64,000 nt of DNA from Sporobolomyces roseus (Eukaryota; Basidiomycota; Microbotryomycetes; Sporidiobolales; Sporidiobolaceae): positions 1,736,001 to 1,800,000 of the forward strand of contig JADILM010000004.1 in the NCBI GenBank assembly GCA_016617785.1, given 5' to 3'. The notes under the pieces are model-generated. The model saw only the letters and a program-made list of their open reading frames with translations, had not been told where the DNA came from and did not search any database. How positions within the stretch are numbered: the first letter of the stretch is position 1; each line of letters opens with the position of its first letter. Position numbers and translations under genes: made by a program. This document shows positions 11,216 to 26,444 of this stretch, piece after piece.

Positions 11216-13348
11216 TTAAAAGATCCTCAATCCGCTCGACTGTACCTCTTCCCGCTCGATACCATTTCCGTGCGTCTCGCCATCTATATCCATCTCGTTC
11301 GACGCGACGTTCGTAGCAGTCGGTCCATTGAGCGATCGTCCGAGAAGCGAAGCGAATAGCTCGTCGATCTGTTCGTCGTGCCATGTAGCTGCGTAGGGAC
11401 AAGTGTAGCATTAGCGACTTCTCTTTATAACCGAGACATACGAGAAGCACTCGAAGAAGAGTCTCACCAGCTTCAATCGGAATCATAAAGTTTTGGATCT
11501 TCTCGTGAACGTGATAACTGTGGATTTCGACGAGGGCTTGATCAGTACAGGTACATCAGGAGCAGGAGGTGGGATCAATCCCGAATCGACAACCTACCGA
11601 ATCTTTCGACCTTTACTAGCTCGAGTATCGACTTGTTTCTTGACTTTCTTCCCCCGTGCAGAAGCCATTCTCAGCGTGTTCATCGTCGCGTCATCTGTGC
11701 AACACACCTTTCCCGTCAATCCAAATCCACTTGCGATTGAGAAGGGAAGTGGAACTGACCAAGATCCAACATCCTACTTTCGACGACTTCCCTCAACAAT
11801 TGCTGATAGAAATCATTATCATCGAAGCATTCCTCATCGATTTCTTTTCCTTTATCTCCCGAACCCTCTCCTTCAAGCGGTACCAATCCTTTCCCACCTC
11901 CGACAACTTTCCCTTCTCCCCTCCTCACCCTCGTACGTTTGATCAACCGTTCTCGTTCAGAAGAAGACAAGGAGTGATCGATTTGTGACATGAAGTTTTG
12001 GTTGATCGCTTTGAACTTCTTCGAGGACGAGGTTAGGGATTGACCGGATGCGGCGAGTACTTTGTCAGACCATTTCGTCACGGTTTGTCGTAGGAAAGGT
12101 TCGAGTCTGCAAAGGACACATCTTTGAATTAGCCACACTTTCACAGAACGAACAATATGAGAGAAGGACCTCACGTAGATTCGAATGTTGCGAGATCTTT
12201 CAGGGTGTCCATCATCCAATCGTCCGTGTCCCCTTCTTCAACCGCTCTTCTCTTCCGCTTCCTGCTCTCCCCGAAGCCGTCTTCCGGTTCAAGCTTCTCA
12301 TTCTCCCTCGCCAGCTCTTGTCTCAGCGAGAATAACTCTTCACTCAACGAAGCGAGTTCTGAGAAAGTCGATTGGACGTCGGCGGCGAGAGAAGGGTGCG
12401 AGAAGTAGGTGGGCGCGAGGGAAGATTGAGGGAGAAGGTTGGAAGAAGTCGTAGCTTTCTGTAAGCGGATTCGAGATTCGAGGAGGTTGTCGCAGAATGC
12501 CTAGAAAAGTTTCTCGACGAAAAGATCAATCTTCGGAAGTTACAGAGTTGATGATGGATGGGACTTACGAGTTGCTTCTTGACATCTCGTCCCTTCTCTA
12601 CATCTGCACTGGCGGCTTGCTTGAGTTCCTTCATCATGACTCTCTCATCCTGTTGTTTCGCCGTCGATTTCTTCGAAGGTTTCTTTACTTCCTCCTCTTC
12701 CTCAACATCCTCCTCTTCCTCGACCTCTTCATCTTCCTCATCATCATCCTCTTGCTCTTGATCTGAACCTTCCTCTTCCTGATTTGATTCTTCGTCCGTT
12801 CCTGCAGGTCCCAATAAATCTGCGAATTCTCCTTCGTATACCTCGTCCTCATCCTCCTCGTCTTGATCTCCCTGTTCAATCTCACTATCATCGTCTTCGT
12901 CTTCGCTGTCATCACCGTAGAGGTCGTTCCTACTCGCTCTCTTTCCCTCGTATTTCGAATCTACGATAGCTTCTCCCTTCTTTCTCAGTCGACTCTCACT
13001 ACAGAATGATCCAGCAAGTCAGTAGAGATAGTGCAGACAGAGTAGGGGTAGTAGCGTACCCAACATCGACATAATCTGCTCTTGCAGCATCTAAATCTTT
13101 TTGATCTTCATTCTTCTCGGCATTGTAAGTAGTATATGCATCTTCAGGATCGAGATCTATAGCTTATAGATGGTTTGTTAGCTCCACCAAGCAGTCAGAG
13201 GGGACGGAGAGAGTAAGGATTCTACCTTGAGGAGTTGCTTGTTCAATTTGAGCGAGTTGTTGAGCTAGCGTTAATCGTTCTGAGGGGTATACAATTGTTA
13301 GTAGATACTCTCAAGGACTTTCTACATGGATCAGAACTCACTAGACAT
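11216..13348 (-). CDS. BFR2: AATF/Bfr2 ribosome biogenesis factor
   Basis: A nucleolar protein of about 540 residues of the AATF/Traube family, part of early small-subunit (18S rRNA) processing. The N-terminal half carries very acidic runs of glutamate and aspartate (12690-12930). The C-terminal half has the family blocks DDWMMDTLKDLA, LEPFLRQTVTKWSDKV, DNDFYQQLLREVVE, then ASKGRKIRYHVHEKIQNFM and TWHDEQIDELFASLLGR. The first coding exon is only seven bases, ATG TCT A, at 13342-13348. It is followed by a GTGAGT donor and then a frame reading KRLTLAQQLAQIEQ. It is divergently arranged with the ZIM17-type gene, about 100 bases away. Family assignment is firm; the exon joins were read by eye. 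Confidence 0.93.
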
Positions 13349-13449
13349 AGTTGATGAGAGTAGTTGATCAATAAGAATTGTAAATTCAAAGCTTCGCCTT
13401 GTACCCTTCACTCAACAACCCCGATCACACTCGAGTGAATACACAAGCT
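13349..13449. promoter_or_regulatory. Short shared divergent promoter (BFR2/ZIM17)
   Basis: Only 101 bases separate the start codons of the AATF/Bfr2 gene (-) and the DNL zinc-finger gene (+), so both must use the same small control region. No named factor site is obvious. A nucleolar factor and a mitochondrial chaperone helper would thus be co-regulated, if the element works in both directions. Confidence 0.6.
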
Positions 13450-14104
13450 ATGGCTAGTACATCTAGATTGCTCCCTTCGATAACCCGAACTATTCAACCA
13501 TCGTTCCGATCTACAATTCGCTCTCTCACTCTTCAATTCCCTCGACAATCAGCGACATCTCTCCCTTCCCTCTACCACAGATCCTTCACCTCGACTCCCT
13601 ACCGATTCGAAGCTACTCCCTCCTCGACCGGTACCCCGATAGGTCGAATCGATAGAAGGTTGAAAATATTCTTTACTTGCACAGCCTCGGTTCCCGTAGA
13701 CCCTCAAAACGCTCACCCAGGCGCAGATGCGAAACCCTGTGGTCATAGGAGTAGTCACGAGTTCAGTAAGAGAAGTTACGAAAAGGGTGTCGTCATAGTT
13801 CAATGTCCTGAATGCGAAAATAGACATTTAATCGGTTAGTTCTCACTCTCGCTTGAGCTCTCTCTCTGTCGCCTAGGAGTACTCATGTGCTGACTGAGTG
13901 TTAACAGCGGATCACCTTCATTGGTTCTCGCAAACCCCTTCCCCTGAACACCCGAAAGGTCAACCGATCGGGAAAGAAACCTCGAGAACTATCGAAGATA
14001 TCATGCGAGAGAAGGGAGAGGAAGTCAGGTGGATTGACGAAGGAGATGAGGGAGCGACGTTGGAAGTGCCAGGTCCGGAAGAAGGAGAGGTTGCGAAGAA
14101 GTAG
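13450..14104 (+). CDS. ZIM17: Mitochondrial DNL-type zinc-finger protein (Zim17/Hep1/DNLZ)
   Basis: A small helper that keeps mitochondrial Hsp70 soluble. The first 55 residues are rich in Ser, Arg and Leu with almost no acidic residue, as in a matrix targeting signal. The core reads RSSHEFSKRSYEKG, then VIVQCPECENRHLI, then ADHLHWF across one intron (phase 1). This matches the conserved RSSH and DNL-type core. The second zinc knuckle CPEC is normal. The first is odd: the two cysteines are parted by about 19 residues (FFTC-TASVPVD...KP-CGHRSSH) instead of the usual two. No good splice sites remove the insert. The acidic C-terminal tail of about 50 residues is an extension. Confidence 0.92.
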
Positions 14105-14645
14105 GGGGAAAGGCTTTCAAAGTTTGAGACGAAGAGGTTGGACACCTGAGCGGTGGAAAAGAATGGACAGAGTGTAGATAATGAAGGGAGTAGATTGTTG
14201 TATCAGTATCATAGACGTATCATATCGACTTGAAGCAAGGAAAGGAATAAAATCGCAACTTCACAACTCAATCCCACTGACCTTTCGACTCGAGCTGTGA
14301 GCTATCCTGTCTATTCGTGATCAGCAACGAAACTGATACGAGGCGGAAGGACCGCGAAAACGTTTCATCCTTTCGCTTGAGAAGACTCGAAGTGCGAAGC
14401 TGCGACTCGACTGTCAACGAACGATACTTCGCTCGCTGCCTCTCGTTAAAACTCTCGGGTACCGATACGGAAGCGAGTATGGGAAAGGACGATGGCTAAT
14501 GACACAGGAGGGTAGTAGGAGGATAGAGCGAGTAGCTGTAATAGAGAGAGAAATACACGACAAAAAAAACACAGGTTCGATCCTTCTCCTCCCTCTCTCG
14601 ACCTCTCTATCTATAACAAAGCGAGGTTAGGGTAGTGCGGGGGGT
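14105..14645. other. Convergent intergenic region ZIM17/NOP58
   Basis: About 540 bases between two converging genes. The only frame of note (14317-14499) has no recognisable content. I take the sequence as two 3' untranslated regions. Confidence 0.45.
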
Positions 14646-16840
14646 TTAGGCCTTGACCTTTTTGCTCTTGCTGCTCTCCTCCTCACCGTCATCAGCCTTG
14701 CGCTTCTTCTTCTTGTCCTTCTTCGATGGTGACGCTGCTGCCTCAGCTCCTGCCTCTGTCGCTGCCTCTGCCGCCTTCTTCGCTTCCTTCTTTAATCGCT
14801 TGCGTTCCTTCTTCGCTGCCTCATCATCACCTTCGACCTCACCGACGACGACAGCGGCTTCACCCGATTTCTCACTCTTTCTTCGTTCCTTCTTCTCCTT
14901 CTTCTCTCGTTTCTTCTTCTCTTCTTCAGTTTCCTCAACTTCCATCTTCTCAACACCTTCATCTCCACCCTTTCCAGGTTCGACACCAGTAGGTAAGAGG
15001 CTAACGGCATCGGCACCAGAGTTGTAAGAAGCTCCGTTCCCTGTCGGTTCGTAACGTTTTTGTTTCTCTCCTCCATTCGCTTTCGAGAGTGATCGGAGAG
15101 AGGTGTGTCCGATACCGGCTTCGAGTTGTCGTAGTCGGGATTCGAGTTTCGCTCGGTTCTCAATACCGATAGTTGCGGAATCGAGGGAAGATTTCGAGTC
15201 GGCGTCGGCGAGAGCATCGAGACGGATAGAGAGAGCAGCTTTGGTAGCGACCATACGAGCCATCTGTGAATTTGCAAACGCTACTGAGTCCTTGATCTGA
15301 ATAGGAGACTGAGTAACACTTCTAACTCACCTTTCCCTTGAGTTTCTGAGGAGCTTGACCGACGAGGGAAGCGTGGAAGATGAGACCGTATTTGGGAGTA
15401 TCGTGCTTGGTCTTGAGAGCACGGAAGAGGGCCTTCTCGGCACCGAGGATTTGAACGGTTGACGCCGGGTGTTTGGCGAGAGACATGAGGGAACCGGCAT
15501 GAGCGATCAAACGAGCACCGACGAGTTCTCCAACGAGGGCGGTGAGATTAGGTGCGATAGCGGCCATTCGGTTTCGGAGGTACTCGTAAAGTTCGGTACG
15601 GTATTGAGTGATCGAGATGACTTGGTCACAAAGGAGGTGAATGTGGTCGAGATCTTGTTCCGAGATTTCAGTTCCCATCGAAACACCAGCTGCTGATTTG
15701 AGAGTCTCTTCGAGTTCTTCGGGGAGGACGTGAGAGAAGTCGGTCGTGTTGTAGTTGGTTCGGAATCCCATGGCTTTGACAACTTTTGCGTAGGTGATGT
15801 TTTCCGTGATGATCTTGCCCATCTCGGGGAAATGCCATCCGTACCATTCCTGTTCAAGCCAAATAGAGTCAGTCGCCATGATATATCATCTTTTAGTAGC
15901 CAGCTAGTCCTTACCTTGACCCTCATAGAGTAAATGTTGATTTCCTTGTCCAAATCGTCGAGAAGAGCGATAGCTTGAACGACCATAGTGTCGACCTTGT
16001 CGGGCGAGAACTTGAGCTTGTAACGGGAGAGGGAGTGGGAGAGACCAAGTTCCATGGTAGAGAGATCGCGAGGGTCGATATCGCCGAGAAGAGCAGAGAG
16101 TTGTTGTCGAATTCCTCGATAAAGATCGTGAGTAGTCGAGTCGGAAACGACAGAGATTCCCTCGAGCTTCTTTTGAATCGCACCAGCTGTATGACCATGT
16201 CTTCTATCAACATCTGCTCACTTGATTGAGAGTTGCGAAAGAGGATGACATACCAAGTTTAGGTTCCGAAACTGCCAACTTCTCGTTCTTGAATTTCTTG
16301 TTTCCGGTGACCTCTTCAGTAAGGAACTTCTTCAAGCTCTTTGAGACCTTTCCCTCTCCAATTGCGGTCATATCCTCTACAGCGGTCGCGGTCGAAGTGA
16401 ATCGGTGGATCGCTTGAAGTTTGACACTGTGAATCGTTTCAGACAAGCCATAGTCAGCACTCTTATTCACTCTAGAAGCGGTCCTACAGTCTCCTGATTG
16501 CCCTTTCAACCCCCGGTCTGCTGACTGCATGCATTCCATCATAATCTTTCCTCTGCCCTTCACTCCCTCTCACTGCTCCAATCTGCTTCCAGCCAAGCTC
16601 ATGCATTTTCTGACCACCCTCATAGCGTTCCCTTGCCCTCCCATAGCCCGTAGAGGGACGACAGTGACCAAAGCTCGGATGAAAGATAAAGATTGATGGA
16701 AGCAGCATAGTGAGCTAGACTAACAGGTTGTTGGCGCCTTCTTCAGTCTCGAATTGCTTGTGAATATCTTTGTCTTCAAGTTTACCATCTTTGATCTTGA
16801 AGAGGGCGAGTCCGACTGCCGACTCGAATAAGACGAGCAT
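14646..16840 (-). CDS. NOP58: Nop58, box C/D snoRNP core protein
   Basis: Core protein of box C/D snoRNPs, which guide 2'-O-methylation of rRNA in the nucleolus. The start [19 protein letters not shown] is the classical Nop58 N-terminus. The central NOP domain reads [13 protein letters not shown] and then [24 protein letters not shown]. The [11 protein letters not shown] and [16 protein letters not shown] blocks follow. The C-terminus holds the usual basic KKE/KKD tail (KKDKKKKRK). Length is about 570 residues, normal for the family. The first intron (16427-16724) is 298 bases, about four times the local norm. It shares a 226-base divergent promoter with PRP19. Confidence 0.96.
16427..16724 (-). 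other. Unusually long first intron of NOP58
   Basis: Donor GTTAGTC and acceptor GATTCACAG join AAC-AAC-CT to T-GTC-AAA-CTT in frame. At 298 bases it is far longer than neighbouring introns. NOP56/NOP58 introns host C/D snoRNAs in animals, so I looked for boxes on the transcribed strand. There is one imperfect C box (ATGATGG) and CTGA tetramers about 85-105 bases downstream, but no convincing terminal stem. Short GGGAGGG and GAGGG stretches could form hairpins. A hosted RNA is possible but not shown. Confidence 0.45.
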
Positions 16841-17066
16841 TCTTGAAGCAGGAGAGGAGGGGGAAAAGGAGGGAAGAGGAAGGTGCCGGGCTAGAGGAGA
16901 AAGGAGTAAAGGAGAGTAAAGCTGCTAGTCGTGCCGGTCGAGTTGGGTAGCGGAGTTGGACGACTTGGATTCAAGAATTTAACAGAAATTGATCGAGATT
17001 TGTTGACTTTGCAATTCATCAATACGACTAGTCCTCCTTCCTCCACTTCCCTCTCCAACAACAATC
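16841..17066. promoter_or_regulatory. Shared divergent promoter NOP58/PRP19
   Basis: The 226 bases between the two start codons must drive a snoRNP core gene and a spliceosome gene. The PRP19-proximal 50 bases are C- and T-rich and include an ACAACAATC leader just before the ATG. I cannot name a factor site. Confidence 0.55.
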
Positions 17067-18949
17067 ATGAGTTTGTTCTGCAGTATTTCGGGACAGCAAC
17101 CTTTGAAACCAGTAGTATCGACAAAGTCTGGACAAGTGTTCGAAAAGGAACTCGTCTTGAAATACTTGCGCGACAACGACTCAAAAGATCCAATCACGGG
17201 CGAACAACTGAATGAAGATGACCTAGTAGAGATCAAGACTGGTATGTGATCTCTCCTATATCTCGATCACAAGCCCTCAAGGCGAGACGGAAACGAGATC
17301 GAGTTGCTTCGAATTCGTTGCTATTCTCTCTCAATCCACCATCTCCCCCGAGCAGCTTGTTTGAATAGCTATACTGACTAAGAGTATGTATGTACAGCTC
17401 CTTCCGCTCCCACCGCCCCTCCTCGTGCCCCTACATTCACTTCAGTTCCCTCCCTCCTCCACACTCTCCAACAAGAATGGGATTCAACTATGCTCGAATG
17501 CCTCGAACTCCGACGACAGGGTGCAGAACTACGACAAGAACTCTCTCACGCCCTTTACAAGGAGGACGCAGCGATGCGAGTGTTGGCTCGAGTTACGAGG
17601 GAAAGGGATGAGGCTCGCGAAGCACTCGCTAGTGTAAAGGCTACTTTGGGATCTTCCTTCTCGACTGGAAACGGTGAATCAGCAGCCCAAGGTGGAGATG
17701 CTCAGATGGAAGGTGTAGAGGAAACTCAGGAACCTTCAGGATTACCAGCGGATGCTAGACAACGAGTTGAGGAGACCAACTCAGCGTACGTACTCGTTTC
17801 TACCTCGCAATAAGCATCAGGAGCTGAGCTAGCATATCTGAACAGTCTCTCATCTACTCGCAAAAAGCGAAAGCCTGCCGCCGACGCTGCTTCTCCCGCC
17901 GACATCAAATCTTACACCGAAACTTCCACTATCCCCTCTGTTCACGGCACTAAACCTCCCGGTGTTTCCGCTTTAGCTCTCGCTAAGGATGCCACCATCA
18001 CGGTTACTGGAGGGTTAGTCAAGGACCCCTTGTATTCTGAACGAGTTTTCGATATTAACGTTCTCTCTTCCTCCTCAGACTCGACAAGAACGTTCTCCTT
18101 TACGACCGAACCACTTCCAAAATCCTCGCTACTCTCAAGGGACACACGAAGAAGGTTACTTCTGTCGCCGCTTCCTCTTCCTTTACCGAAGAGGGTCTCC
18201 CTTCATTCGTCGTCGCCGGTTCCCTCGACAAATCAGTTCGCGTTTGGGCTCCTTCTGGTGGAAAGTCGGTCTACGGTGTCACTGGCAACATCTCGCTCGG
18301 ATCCGAAGTCAACCAAATCTCCCTTCACCCCAGTAACTCCCTCGTCGGTTCCGCTCAATCCGATGGAACTTGGGCCATCCACGATCTCACTCCTACCTCC
18401 GGCAAACCTTCTACCATCCTCACCGGTTCCCTTCCCGAAGATGCCGCCGCCGGTACTTCCAACACTTCTATCTCCTTCCATCCCGACGGTGTCATCTTTG
18501 CCGTTGGATCCTCCGATTCGAAGATTCGAGTATTCGAAACCCTCAGTGGAAACTGCGTGGCTACTTTCGATGGTCACTCTTCGGAATCCGACGCTGCGGA
18601 GGTCGTCAGTCTCGCCTTTTCGGAGAACGGTTACACTCTCGCTTCCGCCGCGAAAGGTTCGAAACAAGTCAAGATTTGGGATCTTCGCAAACTCTCAAAC
18701 TCTGCCAACATCGACCTCGAAAACGACGTTCAGGTCAACGCGCTTAAGTTCGATTACTCGGCTCAAGCACTCGCGGTAGTAGGAACAGATGCGAGGGTTT
18801 ACCAGAACAAGACTTGGGAATTATTGGTCAAGAGTGAGGAGAACGGTGATGTGTTGACTGGAGTCGATTGGAGCAAGGATGGAAAGGAAGTCGTCGTTGC
18901 AGGTATCGACCGAACGGTGAGAATCTTGAGTGCGCAGAAGAGCGAGTAA
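17067..18949 (+). CDS. PRP19: Prp19 pre-mRNA splicing factor, U-box E3 ligase with WD40 repeats
   Basis: Scaffold and ubiquitin ligase of the NineTeen complex that activates the spliceosome. Residues 1-60 form the U-box (MSLFCSISGQQPLKPVVS, then GQVFEKELVLKYL and DPITGEQL). A coiled-coil segment follows (LLHTLQQEWDSTMLECLELRRQ, then LRQELSHALYKEDAAMRV), where the family tetramerises. From about residue 215 the chain is a WD40 propeller: LDKNVLLYDR, GHTKKVTSVA, SLDKSVRVWAP, DSKIRVFET, KQVKIWDLRK and a final IDRTVRIL. Length near 525 residues is typical. The first intron (17241-17396) is about 156 bases, longer than its neighbours. Confidence 0.97.
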
Positions 18950-19207
18950 AGGAAGCAATAGAAGTAGCTTTTGTTTTCATCTTTTGTAGTCCTAGTAAAA
19001 CATTTAGTATTCCCTATCTCTCTTCTTCGACCGTTGCCTATGTACTTCGAATCGACGCCGCTGTTTGCTCAAGAAAGCGAAAGATGACGAACGTCACTTT
19101 TCTCATTGATTGTTCTTAGAGAGTGGGGAGAGAAGTCCGGGAGAGAAAACTTCCCTCTCTTCTTCCCTTCCACTACCCTCCAATCCGACTGCACTCTTCT
19201 ACACTGC

Positions 19208-22049
19208 ATGACCTCTTCTGGATCCGATTCAAGTGAACCAGTAATCGTCTCACACCCTTCATCTCCAACACCGAGTCGAAATATGTCAACTCCTCTCTCT
19301 TCAACCGCTTCACGTCAACTCGAACCTGTCGTCATCAAGGATACCGAAACAGAACATGTCGCAGCTCTGTCACCTACCGAACCCGATAATCAGACTCACG
19401 GACTCGGTGAAACTGGACAAGCACAATTGGAACGCTTGAATGCACACAGCGTGCTCGGCGGGACTGATGCAGTAGTGGGGCCTGCTCACGGAGAAGCTCC
19501 AGAGTACATCGCTACTTTGAAGAGGCAAGGAACGAACGGAACAATCGAAGAAGGGGACGAGGATCATGATGACGGAAATTCGAAAAGCGGGCCGAAATGG
19601 TTGAAGAAAGTCAAAGATGGAGTTTCGAGTATCAAGGAGAAGGCAGCATCGTCGTCGGCGAGTATTAGAGATCGTTCAGATACTGGAAGTATCACCGGGA
19701 GCATCTTCGGTCGGGACCGTACGACAAGTCAAACCAACGCTTCCCGAATCTCGAATCAAGGTGTTCAAGAGCCTCACACGATCATCACCGACGGTCACGG
19801 CAATCCTGTACCTGTCGATATTGGAGCCCCCGATTCGAATCCTCCTCCTCCAGTCGTCAACAATGCCGTCAAGCGAGACGATTTCGCTCGACCAAGTCCA
19901 GGAAGCGCAAGTCTAGTTGACAGTACGACGACGAGTGTCAAGGACAAGGTGCTGGAGAGCTTCGATGTCGAGCCGCGAACAAGTCAGGAGAAGTTCCACT
20001 CAATGTTCAAGGATATCTCGAATCGCGAAGAATTGATCGAAGGTGAGTCTCTCTCTCGCATGCTCCTCACGAACGACCGGGGAGATGATGCTGATGGCTC
20101 TGTTGTCGTGATAGATTACCGATGTGCTCTCGTTCGCGACATTCCTGTTCAAGGCAAACTTTACCTCAGTGAACATTACCTTTCTTTCCACGCTGCGATT
20201 CTCGGTACGTCCGCCTGATTCCTTCTCATCTCCGAATTAGTAGTAGCTGATCTCTAACCGTGGTGTACAGGCTGGGAAACGAATCTCACCATTCCTTGGT
20301 CTGAAATCGTTTCTATCGAGTTCGTGATCTCGCCTGTTTCGCTAATTGAGCCGTTTTCGCTGACGTTGTGCATCTCGTAGGAAACGCATGACCGCCAAAG
20401 TCATCCCGAATGCTATCGAAGTTACCACCCTTCACGCCTCCCACACTTTCTCTTCCTTCCTCGCTCGCGACTCGACCTTCAAACTCATCGCTTCGATATG
20501 GGAACACGTTCACCCAGGCGAGAACATGGCTGCCGATGCTGCCGCAACCTCTACGCCATACGTCGCCGAACCTTCCGATGCAGACCCCGACATCAAGAGT
20601 CAGATTTCGTTCGAAGACGAAAAAGGCGAGAAGAAATCGCACAAGTTCAAGACTGGAATCGCAGCCATCAAGAATCACATGCGTGCTGCTTCTCTCGATA
20701 CGCGAAACAAGTCACCTACCGAAGCGGAGAAGATTAAGCGAGATGCGCAAGCGAAGAGTGGAGGAGGAGGTCACGCTGCTACTGAATACGATGGACCAGA
20801 GTACAAGAATGAAGCTCTCGACTGCATCCTACCGACCAGTCCCGACAAGGCTTACGAGCTCTTCTTCACGAATGCGGAATTCTTGAAAACGTTCTTGGAA
20901 GGCAAGGAGCAGTTGAGGGGTGAGCACAACACCTGTTTCGACGACTCTGATGACAAAGACTGATTGAACTCGATTGTAGAGGTCGATATCGGACCTTGGA
21001 AAGCTGTTGATGGAGCTGCCGCTTCGAGCGACGACGATCACGCTCTCAAGGAACGAGATATGTCCTACGTGAAACCTCTCAATGCGCCTGTCGGTCCGAA
21101 GCAAACGCATTGCAACATTCACGACAAGAATGTTAGCTTCTTCTCTCCTCAATTTGCTGTGGAGCGTCAATCTGACTTCGACTTTTTGCACTTGATCAGG
21201 ACAAAATGGATCCCGAAACTTGTATCTCGAATGTGACTGTCACCAAGACTCCCGTAAGCCGATGCATGGTCGAATCCTTTTCAATCTGTAATGGCAGCTG
21301 ACTCGACTACGACCTCTTCTTACAGGATGTCCCAAGCGGAGACAACTTCTCGACTGTGACTCGTTCTACCTTCACTTGGGCAGCTGGAGGAGGTACGCAC
21401 GTCCGAGTCACGACAGAAGTCGAGTGGACAAAGGTGAGTCGCGATCCGATCCGTTCTTGCGAGAATCTGGCGTTGACGGAATTCTTCGCAGGTCAATCGA
21501 ATGCTTCGCGGTGTGATCGAGCGAGGAGCTGTCGACGGTCAAAAGACGTATCACAAAGATCTCGAGGAAGCTGTTCGTGCTCACATCGAAGCGAACAAGG
21601 ATGAATACGGAGTCGAAACTTCAGGAGAACCACCCGCACCGAAACCTTCAGCCTCTTCCGATTCTTCTTCCTCCGGCGGTTTCCTCGACTCTCTTCCCGT
21701 ATCTCCTACCATTCTTCTTCTCGGTCTCGTCATCATTCTCGCTTTCACCAACTTCTTCACTCTTCTCTCCCTTCGACATCAAGCTGCTGAAGCTCGTTCG
21801 GCTCGGATCGGTCACCCGGCGGAAGTCGCGAACGCCGTCTCACGAGTACTCGGCGACTTCAATTCGCTTCATCAGCAACGAGCTATCGGACCCAGTGGAG
21901 GAGGAGTAGCGGGAGAAGTCGAACATATGAAGAAGGTACTTGTCGGACTCGAACAACATATTGGTCACATCGCAGGTCAAATCACAAAAGCAGTAGGACA
22001 AGTCAAAGAGGTCTCGGATCGTATGGAAGGAGTACGAGCTATGTTGTAA
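19208..22049 (+). CDS. LAM-family GRAM-VASt sterol transfer protein at membrane contact sites
   Basis: An integral ER protein of about 810 residues of the Lam/Ysp/GRAMD1 family, which moves sterol between membranes at contact sites. Residues 1-260 are disordered and Ser/Thr-rich. The GRAM domain (about 262-360) reads FHSMFKDIS, then RDIPVQGKLYLSEHYLSFHA and WSEIVSIEKRM. The VASt domain (about 450-620) starts with ALDCILPTSPDKAYELFF and ends with VTTEVEWTKVNRMLRGVIERG. One transmembrane segment, PTILLLGLVIILAFTNFFTL, lies near residue 690, with a coiled C-terminal tail. There is no BAR or PH domain. I chose the ATG at 19208, after which the sequence has normal composition; the frame is open upstream to 19106. 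Confidence 0.9.
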
Positions 22050-22299
22050 AAAGGGTAAGGAGGGATTCTTTGGAAAGTTCGTATCGTTATTTTATTCTCT
22101 GTCTCCTATACTTAGCAATCTGGATTGTAGCATCACTTACTCGTTTCGTGTAGATATCCATCATCCTCTTCCGTCATTCCTGGTCCCGAACTGGAGAAAT
22201 CGCTTCGGAAGATTTCCTTTCTCGCCCTCTTCGCTTTACGCTTCGTTCGCATTCACTTCCCTCGTCCTCCGGTTTCCGTTTCGGGCTCGTACGTCGCCG

Positions 22300-22796
22300 T
22301 ATGCTAGCCGATGTCAAGTCCTCCTACGATTCTGACGATTCCGCTTTCTCGGTTCTCGCGCTTCGAATACTACTTCTTTCGAGTCGAACGCTCAAATCTC
22401 CTCGAGATCAGTCGCTCAGCTGACTTGTGTCCCTTCTTCATTGGAGGTTGGCGCTGTTCGCATTAGGACTCGGCAAGGAGAGCGATAAAAGGGAAAGGAA
22501 GAAGGACGTCAAGCTTGGAATCGAGGTGAGTACTCTCTGACCTCCTTTCATTCCCGCTCATCAAGCTAGTCTGAGCTAAGAACTGACGAGTTGTTGCTCT
22601 TCAGCCTTCAGCGGATTCAAAAAATCGGCAGACTTCAACATCCGTCGACAACTTTCGACGCACTTTCGACTCGCTCGAACTGAGATTCTCCGTTCGTTTT
22701 CCTCCCACCTCACCTCCGCGATACCTTATCCGACTATATCTCAACGAGTCGACGATGCTCAGACTCTCACCACACCCCTATGCCGATTTCAACTAA
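22300..22796 (+). CDS. Possible small spliced gene of unknown function
   Basis: A stretch between the LAM and H4 genes holds a convincing intron at 22526-22604 (GTGAGT donor, CTAAG and CTGAC branch sites, CTCTTCAG acceptor). Across it one frame stays open: ALGLGKESDKRERKKD, then LGIE, then PSADSKNRQTSTSVDNF and so on to a TAA at 22794. An upstream ATG at 22309 opens another frame (MSSPPTILTIPLSRF) that would need one more splice or a frame change to join. A pyrimidine tract and AG before 22446 could supply it. The product is not recognised. It may instead be a 3' UTR intron of the LAM gene or a non-coding RNA. Confidence 0.35.
22526..22604 (+). other. Well-formed orphan intron
   Basis: GAG|GTGAGTACTC starts it and GTTGCTCTTCAG|CC ends it, 79 bases later, with CTGAC-type branch signals near the 3' end. 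It matches the introns of neighbouring genes but lies in a stretch with no assigned gene, so it marks a plus-strand transcript here. Confidence 0.6.
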
Positions 22797-23045
22797 GCCT
22801 CAGTCGATTCTTCTCCTCGGTTTTCTACTTCTTTCGCTCAAGTTTCACTCTGAACGCTCTCAACGAATCTCTCTATCGAGAAATCCGGAACAGAGGAACA
22901 GCGTAGTGATGGTGCGGGCAGCGCAAAAGTAAAGGTTTGCAGCTATCAGTGGTAATAGGTAAACAACAAGTGTATAAAAAAGAGTGAGGATGAAAAACGA
23001 AGTGTGTTGGTTCAGGCAAGTCCGAGCCAAGGGTAACGGCGGTTT

Positions 23046-26444
<3,399 letters not shown>

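Noticed and set aside
11493..11942. 149-codon frame on the plus strand over the AATF 3' end
   Set aside because: The minus strand here carries firm AATF blocks (YHVHEKIQNFM, DNDFYQQLL).
12497..12766. Leucine-rich frames opposite the AATF acidic stretch
   Set aside because: They arise from reading GAA/GAG runs backwards; the acidic frame fits AATF.
14653..15027. Ser/Phe-rich frames opposite the NOP58 tail
   Set aside because: They are the complement of Lys/Glu-rich NOP58 codons (TTC/TTT runs), not a gene.
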